64,000 nucleotides of DNA from G963666535 sp963666535 (GCA_963666535.1 OY762913.1:1364001-1428000), one strand, 5' to 3'; counted from the first letter of the stretch, positions 52,977 to 61,754 are shown. A program made the numbers and translations. The notes: a model not told the origin generated them from the letters alone.

Positions 52977-54146
52977 ATGAGAATTTCGAGTAAATGTATA
53001 ACTGTGATAATTTACCTTATTATTTTGATATCTCTACTATCCAGCTGTTCAAGAGTGTCTATGTTGGACTATGTTACAAGCCGTGATGAAACAGCCTTTC
53101 ACGAAATGATGGACGCGGTTTTTGTGGCACTAGACAGCGGAGATAAAGAAGGTTTTAAAAATCTTTTTGCTAATACCGTTATTGCAGAAAACCCCGATTT
53201 AAAAAAGCAAATAGACGATTTTTTTCAAGTGTATAATGGCCCGATGGAAATCGAAAGTATCAATTATTCGGCTTCTGGGGGGGAAAAAATTGAATATGGT
53301 AAACGACAAACTATTTTACATAACTCATACGATATTATTATTGTTGCAGGCGGTGTACGATATTATGTAAGTATGGAAATGTACTCGCGGGATGACTTTA
53401 ACAAAGAAGCGGAAGGAATACATATACTGGAATTTGATACCGAAGAGGCAATTAGTAGCAAATATTATGCGTTTTATAACGAAGAAGATGATGGACCGGG
53501 TTTGTACTATCAGCACTCAGCAGAAAAGCGCGATGACATCAAATGGATTGATGGAAGGTCGTGGAAATATACATATTATGATAGAATACTATCTGCTGCC
53601 GATCTTAGGGCTGTTGTTGAAAAAGATGATGATTTTAACAACTTCGTTTCCGTTATTGGTGAGCCGAATTGCTCTTGGTCAGTTTATGCATATTATTACT
53701 ACGAACTTGAAAATGGTCTGTTTGCCGTGTGCAAGGTGGAGGATAAAACTAATACCGTCCGCCCACGAGATTCTTCGGGCGCGGTAATAAGACCAAATGT
53801 TATTGTTGCCATTTACATCGCGGATGAGGAAAATAATTTAGAAACGGTTTGGATGGCTGATGATATTGTCGAGATTATGAATGATTATTATTATTTCATG
53901 CAAATAGATAGGGAATTATCAGAAGATTTTTTCATATCATTTGCGTCTAGGAGCAGCAACTTAAGCCAACTTAAAGATGAAATTGGAATGCCAAATGTTG
54001 AAGAAACATGGTATTGTTATTATAAATTGTCAGATAATTGTTTTGTTGAATGTAACTATTTAGGAGATACGATTGAGAAATTTTCTGTAGTAAACTCAGA
54101 AGAAAATTTATACACATTATGGGAATCAAAAACTTCTATAGAATGA
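52977..54146 (+). CDS. Lipoprotein of unknown function (DUF5104-like N-terminus)
   Basis: 389 residues. Signal peptide with lipobox LLSSC (Cys 24). The N-terminal domain (about 35-170; FHEMMDAVFVALDSGDKEGFKNLFANTVI, YYVSMEMYSRDDFNKEAEGIHILEF) resembles DUF5104 of clostridial lipoproteins; this is a tentative match. The second half is Tyr- and Asp-rich with a twice-occurring motif, FNNFVSVIGEPN(C)SW and LSQLKDEIGMPNVEETW, each followed by a YYYEL/YYKLSDN segment, so it contains a tandem domain. Strongly AT-rich compared with the core genes, which suggests transfer. Confidence 0.68.
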   Translation: MRISSKCITVIIYLIILISLLSSCSRVSMLDYVTSRDETAFHEMMDAVFVALDSGDKEGFKNLFANTVIAENPDLKKQIDDFFQVYNGPMEIESINYSASGGEKIEYGKRQTILHNSYDIIIVAGGVRYYVSMEMYSRDDFNKEAEGIHILEFDTEEAISSKYYAFYNEEDDGPGLYYQHSAEKRDDIKWIDGRSWKYTYYDRILSAADLRAVVEKDDDFNNFVSVIGEPNCSWSVYAYYYYELENGLFAVCKVEDKTNTVRPRDSSGAVIRPNVIVAIYIADEENNLETVWMADDIVEIMNDYYYFMQIDRELSEDFFISFASRSSNLSQLKDEIGMPNVEETWYCYYKLSDNCFVECNYLGDTIEKFSVVNSEENLYTLWESKTSIE

Positions 54147-54163
54147 TATGCTATGACCTATCA

Positions 54164-54199
54164 TAAAGCAAATCTAAACTTCGCATAATGTTTATTGTG
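54164..54199 (+). repeat. Intergenic repeat, copy A (divergent)
   Basis: TAAAGC ... CTTCGCA ... TGTTTAT, in the same order as the better copies B to F. Confidence 0.35.
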
Positions 54200-54285
54200 T
54201 TATAAGTTTATGCAACTACAGCCAAGAATTAATTCTTAATTTTCTGCCATAGTGACATATTATAATTATTTCGAGGTGAAGAAAA

Positions 54286-54513
54286 ATGCAATGTCCTTTT
54301 TGTGGAAGTGAGATGGAAAAAGGCTTTATTTATGGTAGAAGAGATTGTGGCCTATTGTGGCTACCTTCGGGAGAAAAGCTACCCCTAATTATAACTGAAA
54401 ACAATGTCAAAACGCATAACGGATTACTATTAGGTGAAACGCCGTTTCCAGAAGCTACAAGGCTTGAATTTTATATTTGCAGGGAATGCAATGCGGGAGT
54501 TTCACGGTTTTAA
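54286..54513 (+). CDS. Small zinc-ribbon protein (PF20097/DUF6487 type)
   Basis: 75 residues. CPFCGSEMEKGFIYGRRDCGLLW at the start and ICRECNAG near the end supply two CxxC knuckles for one zinc. The middle (LPSGEKLPLIITENNVKTHNGLLLGE) fits the DUF6487 family. No signal or membrane segment. Function unknown. AT-rich, with its own ribosome site (GAGGTGAAG). It stands between repeat copies A and B. Confidence 0.8.
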   Translation: MQCPFCGSEMEKGFIYGRRDCGLLWLPSGEKLPLIITENNVKTHNGLLLGETPFPEATRLEFYICRECNAGVSRF

Positions 54514-54528
54514 GCAACCAGCAGAAAA

Positions 54529-54593
54529 CTTGAGCTTCTCATTATCCATATGATGTAAGCCGTAGTGAGCTTCACAGTTTGTTTATGACACAC
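54529..54593 (+). repeat. Intergenic repeat, copy B
   Basis: 65 bases that match copy F at 60 positions. Core: TAAGCCGTAGTGAGCTTCAC, then AGTTTGTTTATGACACAC. AAGC/GCTT can form a small stem. Confidence 0.7.
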
Positions 54594-54634
54594 ATTGATA
54601 GCATAATCAGATTATATATAAACGAGGTAATTGT

Positions 54635-55315
54635 ATGAATACAACTGCTATCTTATCGTACTTATCAGATTTGGAACTACATAACGAGAGAGAATGGTAC
54701 CATGCACATAAAACGCAATATCAAGAAGCAAATACAGAGTTTATTGATATGTTGTGGCAACTTATTATGGAAATTGGTAAAACAGATTCAAGTGTAATCA
54801 ATAACAACCCTCATGATTTAACTTTCAAGTTAGTACGCGATACACGCTTCAGCCATGACAAGTCACCCTATAATCCGGCCTTCAGAGCTCATATTTCCGC
54901 AAAAGGAAAGCTACCGATTCCGGTTGGCTACTTTATAAAAATTCAGCCGGGTAATCGATCATTTTTAGGTGGCGGATTGTTTACCGACATGTTTAAAGAT
55001 GCAACAAACATGGTTAGAGATTACATTGCCGCACATGGTGTTGAGTGGGAGAGTATACTCAACGAAAGATCTTTTTCCGAGATGTTTAGTGTAAAAGGCG
55101 AATGTTTGAAAAGCGTTCCCCGTGGTTACGATCCGATGCACCCGCAAGCAGAATATTTAAAAAATAAGTCTTGGTATTTGGAATATCCCGTTTCAGACGA
55201 CCAACTTCAAAAGGATTCTTTCATTAACTTTGCGGAAGATATATTTATACGCATGCAACCATTTAACACTTTTTTGAACAAAGCACTTGTCGGCTTTGAA
55301 ATGCCAAAGCGATAA
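54635..55315 (+). CDS. DUF2461 domain protein
   Basis: 226 residues covering the whole DUF2461 (TIGR02453) family: LSYLSDLELHNEREWYHAHKTQYQEA, FKLVRDTRFSHDKSPYNPAFRAHIS, IKIQPGNRSFLGGGLF, and EYLKNKSWYLEYPVSDDQL. The family is widespread and probably cytoplasmic, with no known reaction. ATG at 54635 has GAGG upstream. It is the single gene between repeat copies B and C. Confidence 0.9.
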   Translation: MNTTAILSYLSDLELHNEREWYHAHKTQYQEANTEFIDMLWQLIMEIGKTDSSVINNNPHDLTFKLVRDTRFSHDKSPYNPAFRAHISAKGKLPIPVGYFIKIQPGNRSFLGGGLFTDMFKDATNMVRDYIAAHGVEWESILNERSFSEMFSVKGECLKSVPRGYDPMHPQAEYLKNKSWYLEYPVSDDQLQKDSFINFAEDIFIRMQPFNTFLNKALVGFEMPKR

Positions 55316-55325
55316 AGCATATAAT

Positions 55326-55382
55326 GAGCATACCGGGACAAAATGCTAGGCTAATGAGCTTCCCATTGTGTTTATGACTCAC
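55326..55382 (+). repeat. Intergenic repeat, copy C
   Basis: GAGC ... TAGGCTAATGAGCTTCCCA then TTGTGTTTATGACTCAC. Keeps GAGCTTC and TGTTTATGAC of copy B. Confidence 0.6.
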
Positions 55383-55412
55383 AAAATTGTTCTTTATTAA
55401 GGAAATGATAAA

Positions 55413-55859
55413 ATGGGGCTCAATGAACTTGTAATCAACTTCCGTAATGCCATCGAGAGCGCCAAAGCAAATGGTGAGAGCGGATATTACTTCAGCAAAT
55501 TTCCAAGTGGACAATGTGGAACAACAAGCGATATGTTAGCGCAATACCTTATTGATAATGGATACGGGGAAATCACGTACATTAACGGAACTTACTATGG
55601 CGACACACCATTTGATACTCAAGCTCATACTTGGCTTAAAGTAAATGGGTTAGTTATCGACATTACCGCAGATCAATTTAAGCATCATGAAAATCCGTTG
55701 AAATGTGATATTCCAGTATATATCGGCCCTATGACGGTGTATTATCAACAATTTAAAATTCTCCCGGGAGGGGCACACAAGCATTTTGGGTTAGATAAAA
55801 GCTGGACCAATTACTATGATTTGAAAAAGTGCTATGAAATAATTATTCGTTATCTGTAG
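55413..55859 (+). CDS. Small papain/transglutaminase-like protein
   Basis: 148 residues, no signal. The spacing of SGQCGTTSDMLAQYLIDNGYG (Cys 35 at a helix start), AHTWLKVNGLVIDITADQF (His 73 and Asp 81-85) fits the Cys-His-Asp triad of the transglutaminase-like superfamily, and the length suits a minimal domain. Substrate unknown; could be a peptidase or amidase. Good AAGGA site 8 nt from the ATG. Single gene between repeat copies C and D. Confidence 0.65.
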   Translation: MGLNELVINFRNAIESAKANGESGYYFSKFPSGQCGTTSDMLAQYLIDNGYGEITYINGTYYGDTPFDTQAHTWLKVNGLVIDITADQFKHHENPLKCDIPVYIGPMTVYYQQFKILPGGAHKHFGLDKSWTNYYDLKKCYEIIIRYL

Positions 55860-55860
55860 A

Positions 55861-55890
55861 CGGGTTTAAACTGCGCAGTTTGTTTATACA
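55861..55890 (+). repeat. Intergenic repeat, copy D (short)
   Basis: Contains the palindrome AAACTGCGCAGTTT and then TGTTTATAC, corresponding to the right half of copies B and F. Confidence 0.4.
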
Positions 55891-56008
55891 GGACAAGCCC
55901 AAGGAGTACTTGCAAACAGCAAGATGGCACCAGAAATTAGAAAATCGCACCTTCGTACCATGATGCGAAGCACGTTGAGTAACAGGTCATTACGAAAGGT
56001 TTGGAGAC

Positions 56009-57328
56009 ATGAAAAGAAAAATAGCAGCAGGGATATTAGCCATTACTCTGAGCTTTTCCCTCTTCGCGTGCGCAGAGCAAAGAGGCAGCCAAGAGGGGAA
56101 GAGCAGTTCCACTTCAAGCGATCTATATGCAGATACGCAGCTAACTAATGAACAAATGCTCTCGGATTATGATACTATGTGGAAAGCCATGAAAGAAAGC
56201 TATCCCTTTTGGGGAGTGCTTGCACGGAGCAAGCCGGAAGATCCAGACTACTATGATGCAGTCATTTCCGATTATCGCGGGCAGCTTCAACGCGTCGAAG
56301 TGGGTAGCGACGAGGCAATGGAAAAGTTCTTATATATTGTAGCCTACAGTCTATATGAGGTGTGCGGTACGGTCGGACATGTGAGTATTATCAATCCAAA
56401 CTATTTTCAAGGGTTAGATGTTTATAAGAAGTACGCTGACGAAATGCCGGAGGTACAGCCGTGGGTTGACGTGATCGAAAAGAAGGAAGTTATTTCCTTT
56501 TATAAATATTACGATTATCTGCAGACACTTTCTATAGAAAATAAGAGCGGCGATGAATCCAATGATGAGAAAACAAATGAACAGCCGGAAGAAGAAAGTA
56601 AATCTGCTAGTACAAACCTGACAACAAAAATACTTGAAGAAGCAAAAACCGCTTACATCAGGGTGGATTCCTTCGACGATTCATATATGGATGGCGATTT
56701 GCCAAAAATTCGAACCTTTTTAGAGGAGGTTAAGGATTACAAAAATTTGATCATCGACATTCAGGAGAATGGCGGCGGCAATACTGACTACTGGGAGAAT
56801 GCCTTTGTCCGTCCCAATATTGCCGAACCCGTCAGCTCACGGCTAGTACGGCTAATGAAAGACACCGAATTGACCCGGCAATTCTACATGCTAGGGTACA
56901 AGGACTCGACATTAAGCCCGGAAGCAGTCAAAAACGATACGAAATTTAGGGAGCTGTCCAAAGAGGATATGGCGGATTTGACACTGGCAAGGGAATTATT
57001 AGAGACCACGGAGCCGGAAAAAGATGAGAAGCTATTTAACGGGAAAATATGGGTATTGGTAGGGCCTGCGGTCTACTCCTCGGCCGAGGCATTTGCTGTA
57101 TTCTGCAAAGATACGGGGTTTGCTACTTTGGTTGGACAGACAACGGGCGGCTCCGATAGCGGTGGCCCAATTCTATTTGAGCTGCCTAACAGCCATCTTT
57201 TGATTCAGTTTGACGTGGAGTACTGCCTTAATGCGGATGGAAGCTGCAATCAGGAGATGGGCACGGTGCCGGACATTGAAGCGGAGGACGCGCTGCATAA
57301 GGTGCTTAACTTAATTGAAAAACAATAA
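56009..57328 (+). CDS. S41 family (C-terminal processing type) lipoprotein peptidase
   Basis: 439 residues. Signal peptide ending in LFAC (Cys 21), then a Ser-rich tether. A helical N-domain (50-150) and an acidic low-complexity insert (about 185-205; NDEKTNEQPEEESKSAS) replace the PDZ domain of typical CtpA. The tail-specific protease domain has YIRVDSFDD, LIIDIQENGGGNTDYW, WVLVGPAVYSSAEAFA with the likely nucleophile Ser, and LVGQTTGGSDSGGP. Probably exposed on the outer face of the membrane. Between repeat copies D and E. Confidence 0.85.
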   Translation: MKRKIAAGILAITLSFSLFACAEQRGSQEGKSSSTSSDLYADTQLTNEQMLSDYDTMWKAMKESYPFWGVLARSKPEDPDYYDAVISDYRGQLQRVEVGSDEAMEKFLYIVAYSLYEVCGTVGHVSIINPNYFQGLDVYKKYADEMPEVQPWVDVIEKKEVISFYKYYDYLQTLSIENKSGDESNDEKTNEQPEEESKSASTNLTTKILEEAKTAYIRVDSFDDSYMDGDLPKIRTFLEEVKDYKNLIIDIQENGGGNTDYWENAFVRPNIAEPVSSRLVRLMKDTELTRQFYMLGYKDSTLSPEAVKNDTKFRELSKEDMADLTLARELLETTEPEKDEKLFNGKIWVLVGPAVYSSAEAFAVFCKDTGFATLVGQTTGGSDSGGPILFELPNSHLLIQFDVEYCLNADGSCNQEMGTVPDIEAEDALHKVLNLIEKQ

Positions 57329-57358
57329 CTGGAATGCTTTGCTTTATTACAAGCGTTA

Positions 57359-57396
57359 TAGCCGTGGATGAGCTTCATGTAATGTTTAATACAAAC
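57359..57396 (+). repeat. Intergenic repeat, copy E
   Basis: TAGCCGTGGATGAGCTTCAT then TGTTTAATACAAAC; agrees with copies B and F over most of the core. Confidence 0.6.
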
Positions 57397-57468
57397 ATCT
57401 GCAGAATCAAGAATAAATGTATGCGTTTTTGTCGAACCTATTGTTATCAAAATGCAAGGAGGTGGAGT

Positions 57469-58419
57469 ATGTCGGAGATTTATCTTGCGGGCGGATGTTT
57501 TTGGGGACTCGAAAAGTACCTTGCCTATGTACATGGAGTTAAGTCAACTCAAGCGGGGTATGCAAACGGGAATAACGAACATCCCACCTATGAAGAGGTT
57601 TGCCATAACAACACTGGACACGCAGAAACAGTTAAGGTAACCTATGATCCAGCCACCCTTCCGCTGGAATTTCTTCTGGATTTATATTATGAAGCCATTG
57701 ATCCGGTTTCACACAATTGGCAGGGCGGTGATTCAGGTGATCAATATCGAACCGGAATCTATTATGTCAGCAAGGAAGACGTTCCCGCGATTAAGAACTC
57801 CATTGCCAGACTGCAAGGCTGTTATAGCAAGCCTATTGCTATTGAAGTGCTTCCACTTCGTAATTATAGCGTAGCCGAAGAATACCATCAAAAATATCTG
57901 GATAAGAATCCGGGCGGATATTGTCATATCGGAAAAGCACAATTTGAGAAGGTGGCGAAAGCCCGTGTGAATCAAGCCGAATATTCCGTTCCGGACGTGG
58001 CTGGCTTGCGAGAAACTCTAACTCAAGAGCAGTATGAGGTAACACAAAATAATGCTACTGAGTCGCCGTTTAAAAATGAATTCTACCAAACGTTTGCGCC
58101 CGGAATTTATGTGGATATTACAACGGGCGAACCTCTGTTTTCGTCGAGCGATAAATTTGAATCAGGCTGCGGTTGGCCAAGCTTTTCAAAACCGATTGAT
58201 CCCCGAGTGATTCACGAAAAATCAGATCTCTCACATGGTATGAAGCGAACTGAGATTAGAAGCAGGGTTGGGAATGCCCATTTAGGTCATGTGTTTGCCG
58301 ACGGCCCATATGAAACAGGAGGTTTACGATACTGTATAAACAGCGCTTCCTTGCGATTCATTCCTAAAGAGTACATGGAGCGCGAAGGATATGGTTTCTT
58401 GCTGAACCTGATAGACTAA
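57469..58419 (+). CDS. msrAB: Bifunctional peptide methionine sulfoxide reductase MsrA/MsrB
   Basis: Repairs both S- and R-methionine sulfoxide. 316 residues. MsrA (1-155): GGCFWG with Cys 10, AGYANG, HAETVKVTYDP, SVAEEYHQKYL. MsrB (about 175-310): FKNEFYQTFAPGIYVDITTGEPLFSSSDKFESGCGWPSF, HLGHVF and the catalytic RYCINSASLRF. The MsrB zinc CxxC pairs are not seen (LFSSSDKF in place of CSGD), so it is the zinc-free form. ATG at 57469 has AGGAGG 7 nt upstream. Likely cytoplasmic. Confidence 0.95.
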   Translation: MSEIYLAGGCFWGLEKYLAYVHGVKSTQAGYANGNNEHPTYEEVCHNNTGHAETVKVTYDPATLPLEFLLDLYYEAIDPVSHNWQGGDSGDQYRTGIYYVSKEDVPAIKNSIARLQGCYSKPIAIEVLPLRNYSVAEEYHQKYLDKNPGGYCHIGKAQFEKVAKARVNQAEYSVPDVAGLRETLTQEQYEVTQNNATESPFKNEFYQTFAPGIYVDITTGEPLFSSSDKFESGCGWPSFSKPIDPRVIHEKSDLSHGMKRTEIRSRVGNAHLGHVFADGPYETGGLRYCINSASLRFIPKEYMEREGYGFLLNLID

Positions 58420-58492
58420 GAACATAGGGGGTCTAACCGATGATGCAATTTCTCAAAATATGTTTGGGCAAACGCAGCAGTTCGATTCTCCT

Positions 58493-58557
58493 CTTGAGAT
58501 GCCCATTATCCATATGATGTAAGCCGTAGTGAGCTTCACAGTTTGTTTAAGACATAC
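58493..58557 (+). repeat. Intergenic repeat, copy F
   Basis: 65 bases, 60 identical to copy B in the same orientation. The following gene reads straight out of this repeat. Confidence 0.7.
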
Positions 58558-59205
58558 TTGAGATCTAGGAGCCCATTATTTATATTAAGCGCATGGTACA
58601 AAGGAGCAACCAAGAATGATAGAAGACCAATTTTGGATAAGGCGCTAAACGAAAAAACATTTCGTGACTTCTATTATTTGAAAGAAGAATTGGTGGATTT
58701 CTGCAAGACTAACGGACTACCTTCCATAGGAGGGAAAATTGAATTAACTGATAGAATCGCTCATTGCCTTTATACAGGAGGAATATTGTCCGCAGTCCCC
58801 ATGCACAAACAAAAAGCTTCCGGCGGCATCATTACCGAAGATACTGTAATTGAACCTAATTTCGTTTGTTGGGAAAAGCAACGTGCCTTTTTCAAGGATA
58901 AAATAGGAAAGAGCTTTTCTTTCAATGTCGCATTTCAGAAATGGCTGAAATCTAATGCCGGAAAGACCTACAGGCAGGCAATAGAAGTCTATCGAAAAAC
59001 TATTTCAGAAAAGAAAAGCAGGACAACCATAATAGATAAACAGTTCGAATACAACGCCTACATTCGTGCTTCTTTTGCAGACAATCCTGGGAAAGACTTG
59101 AATCAGGCCATTATTTGTTGGAAGTACAAAAAGTCAAAGTCGGGACATAACCACTATGAAATATCTGATTTGAGACCCCGAAAAATTTTGTGTAAAAGTG
59201 AATGA
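58543..59205 (+). CDS. SAP domain DUF6434 protein, start uncertain
   Basis: About 220 residues. A SAP-like DNA-binding motif (RPILDKALNEKTFRDFYYLKEELVDFCKTNGLPSIGGKIELTDRIA) is followed by the DUF6434 domain (FVCWEKQRAFFKDKIGKSFSFNVAFQKWLKSNAGKTYRQAIEVY). No ATG exists ahead of the homologous part; only TTG codons (58543, 58558) inside or just after repeat F, with no ribosome site, so it may be untranslated. The last ten residues are read from the end of the IS256 element, whose insertion therefore trimmed the 3' end. Confidence 0.6.
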   Translation: MFKTYLRSRSPLFILSAWYKGATKNDRRPILDKALNEKTFRDFYYLKEELVDFCKTNGLPSIGGKIELTDRIAHCLYTGGILSAVPMHKQKASGGIITEDTVIEPNFVCWEKQRAFFKDKIGKSFSFNVAFQKWLKSNAGKTYRQAIEVYRKTISEKKSRTTIIDKQFEYNAYIRASFADNPGKDLNQAIICWKYKKSKSGHNHYEISDLRPRKILCKSE

Positions 59206-60674
59206 GAGACATCCTTTTGGTCAAGAATTGGAGCAATAACAATTCAACACTGAAAGGATGTTTTTTATGAAGGAAGCACCGGCAGAACTGATGCGAGAAT
59301 ACGTGAACAGCCAAAAGTTTAGCAGTACCATGGAGATTATGGGGGCCATGAAGGAAATGTTTCGTGACGTACTTCAGCAGGTCATGGAAAGCGAGCTGGA
59401 CTCGGAGCTGGGCTACGAAAAAAGCGAAAGAGCGTCGCAAACCGCTGTCGAACCGGAAGCTAAGAATTACCGAAATGGGTATTCGCAAAAGACAGTCAAG
59501 ACGCAATTGGGCGAGGTGGAGATCAAGGTGCCCCGGGATCGCAACGGAAAATATGAGCCTCAAATCATCGAAAGATACAGCCGAAACGCCGACGGCATGG
59601 AGGAAAAGATTCTTTCCCTGTATGCCTGTGGCATGAGTCAGCGGGATATAGCGGAGCAGATTAAGAGCCTTTATGATGTGGAAATCTCCCCAGAGCTAGT
59701 GAGTAAGATCAGCGAGAAAATCATGCCGGAGGTTTCGGCATGGCAGAACAGACCGTTGGAACCCGTCTATCCATTTGTATTTTTGGACGCTATTCATTAC
59801 AAGGTCAAGGAAAATCACCAGTATGTCACCAAGGCTTCCTATGTGGTACTTGGCATCACCATGGATGGCAGAAAGGACATTCTTGGCGTTTGGATCGGGG
59901 AACATGAGAGCAGCAAGTTTTGGCTTTCTGTGTTGAATGACCTCAAAAGCAGGGGTGTTTTGGATGTTTATCTGTTCTGTGTGGACGGGCTGAAGGGCTT
60001 CTGCGAGGCCATCAATGCCGTTTACCCCCAAGCGCAAATCCAACGCTGCATCATCCATCAGATCCGCAGCTCCACCCGCTATGTGAGCTACAAGGATATC
60101 AAGGCGCTCATGGCTGATTTGAAACTGGTCTATAAAGCCGTCACGGAAGACGAAGCGTTGGAGCATTTGATGGCATTCCGTGAAAAGTGGGGTAAACAGT
60201 ATCCCTCCTGCGTCAAGAGCTGGGAAGAAAACTGGGACATTCTGAGCACCTTTTTCGCATACCCCGCCGAAATCCGGCGCATCATATACACGACAAACAT
60301 CATTGAGGGTCTTAACCGCCAGTTTCGGCAAATCACCAAAAATAAACCCAGCTTTACCAGCGATGACTCCCTGCGCAAGATGCTGTATCTGGCATCTAAA
60401 AAAATTGTCGAACACTGGACGTCCAGATGTCGAAACTGGGATATGGTATTAAGCCAGCTCAACCTGATGTTTTCTGAGCGAGCCGCAGTCTGATTTTACC
60501 TTGAAATAGAGTTCCCCTGGGCGGACGCGGCATTCACGCAAAGCGCGCATACCGTGTCCGCTCCCGGGGAAACGGGCAGTGAAGGCAAAATCCACAGTCT
60601 TGATTTGCAAGAGCAAACCCACAGATACAAGCTAAAATTCTTGATCAAGGGGTTTTACAATTACACAAAATTTT
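59182..60674 (+). mobile_element. IS256-family insertion sequence, apparently intact
   Basis: Inverted ends AAAATTTTGTGTAA (59182-59195) and TTACACAAAATTTT (60661-60674), with a second shared block TCAAGAATT further in on both sides (59221, 60648 on the other strand). The transposase between is complete. A GC-rich hairpin (60517-60580) lies behind the transposase. The flanks share only CCGA, not the 8-9 bp expected for a simple insertion. Confidence 0.8.
59267..60493 (+). CDS. IS256-family (mutator type) transposase
   Basis: 408 residues. Domain order fits the family: N-terminal helical part, GYEKSERASQT and KNYRNGYSQKTVKTQLGEVEIKVPRDRNGKYEPQII, then the DDE site: FLDAIHYKV (Asp), LFCVDGLKGF (Asp), and IYTTNIIEGLNRQFR (Glu). 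No internal stop or frameshift, so the element may be active. ATG at 59267 has AAAGGA 8 nt upstream. Confidence 0.95.
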   Translation: MKEAPAELMREYVNSQKFSSTMEIMGAMKEMFRDVLQQVMESELDSELGYEKSERASQTAVEPEAKNYRNGYSQKTVKTQLGEVEIKVPRDRNGKYEPQIIERYSRNADGMEEKILSLYACGMSQRDIAEQIKSLYDVEISPELVSKISEKIMPEVSAWQNRPLEPVYPFVFLDAIHYKVKENHQYVTKASYVVLGITMDGRKDILGVWIGEHESSKFWLSVLNDLKSRGVLDVYLFCVDGLKGFCEAINAVYPQAQIQRCIIHQIRSSTRYVSYKDIKALMADLKLVYKAVTEDEALEHLMAFREKWGKQYPSCVKSWEENWDILSTFFAYPAEIRRIIYTTNIIEGLNRQFRQITKNKPSFTSDDSLRKMLYLASKKIVEHWTSRCRNWDMVLSQLNLMFSERAAV

Positions 60675-60676
60675 CC

Positions 60677-61049
60677 GACGTGCCGGCAGCTTTGGTGTTT
60701 CCAATTCTTTGGCAATGTTATTATCTATGATATGTGCCTTGAATTTGAGGTACTTCCAAAATTGCCGGATTGAGACGATCTTTCTGCATCGTGTGCCAGG
60801 CGAATTATGGAGTATTTCCTGATGATATGCAATGAAGCCGTACATATCGGTTAATTGTATAGAGTGGATAAAATCCGCATCCGCGAACTGAAAACAGGGG
60901 ACAGGAATACCCCTTTGGACTGCAACATACCGAAAGAATGGAAGCAAGTCCATTCTGTACTCGAGAATTGTATTTTGACTGCGTCCCTTGATTGTAATGA
61001 GATAAGCCAGGTATTGCTCCAGAATGGGACAAGTTTTATTCGACTGCAT
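60677..61049 (-). pseudogene. Tyrosine recombinase, 5' fragment cut by the IS
   Basis: Starts at ATG 61049 with GGGGTGAT upstream. The N-terminal SAM-like core-binding domain of XerC/XerD integrases is clear: LEQYLAYLITIKGRSQNTILEYRMDLLPFFRYV ... YGFIAYHQEILHNSPGTRCRKIVSIRQFWKYLKFKAHIIDNNIAKELETPKLP. The frame then runs into the IS end (KILCNCKTP, stop at 60645). The catalytic domain with R-H-R-Y is missing from the window. Confidence 0.82.
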
Positions 61050-61199
61050 ATTATCACCCCTATGCGAAGATTTGACAGGGGTGAGCAAGTACATACAGAT
61101 GATAGCAATTATGCGAAGCTCAAGATATTTCAAATAGGACTAATAATCAGAATTTCGGCCAGCATCAAATTTTAGTAAAATAGGGTAGTTGGCGATGTA

Positions 61200-61625
61200 G
61201 TGGGTTGTTTCTCAGTTTTGCGTCTTTTCTCTCTGTGAAAGCACAACGAAGTAGAGTTGGAGTCCCCGCCTGAGGCCGCTGCACCGTCTTAATTTGACGG
61301 CCTAGTAAACACATGGGCATCGATGAAACCAGCTGCAAGAAAGGCCATAAGTACATCACCGTGGTCGTAAAACCATGACAGCAATTCTGTTGTTTGGTGC
61401 GCCGAAGGCTATGCGAAAGAAGCCCTAAAGCACTTTTTTGAACAGCTTACCCCTGTACAGAGGGCTTCAATTCGGTGCGTTACTGCTGATGGAGCTCGCT
61501 AGGTTGCTTCCAGCATTGGGGAATACTGTCCTAACACTGAACGCTGTATTGACCCGTTCCATGTGGTATCTTGGGCACCGAAGTACTGGACAAAGAGCGT
61601 CGCAAAGGCGCGGTTTGGCTTAGGA
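61200..61625 (+). pseudogene. Decayed ISL3-family transposase
   Basis: Recognisable pieces in shifting frames: RFDGLVN near 61290, GIDETSCKKGHKYITVVV (61316-61372), an interrupted HDSNSVVWCAEGYAKEALKHFFEQLTPVQRASIRCVTADGA, and CIDPFHVVSWA near 61550. These are hallmarks of ISL3 (IS204/IS1001/IS1165) transposases. Frameshifts and stops show it is dead. Ends not found. Confidence 0.75.
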
Positions 61626-61686
61626 TGCACGCTATCTCGGAGGGAAATAATTTGATGAACTTTAAAGGTTATCCGTTTCGCGATAC

Positions 61687-61754
61687 AACACGCAACCAAA
61701 TAGCCCGCGAACAAAAACGAATTCGGGGTTTGTATGCTTAATGCTATGCTCCAC
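61687..61754 (+). repeat. 68-bp inverted repeat, left arm
   Basis: Starts AACACGCAACCAAATAGCCC and ends GCTATGCTCCAC. Exact reverse complement of 62072-62139; three more bases match after one mismatch. Confidence 0.95.

Noticed and set aside
54164..58557. Classical integron attC sites
   Set aside because: Repeats recur between genes, but RYYYAAC and GTTRRRY boxes and a long imperfect palindrome are not consistently present. Reported as a cassette-like array only.
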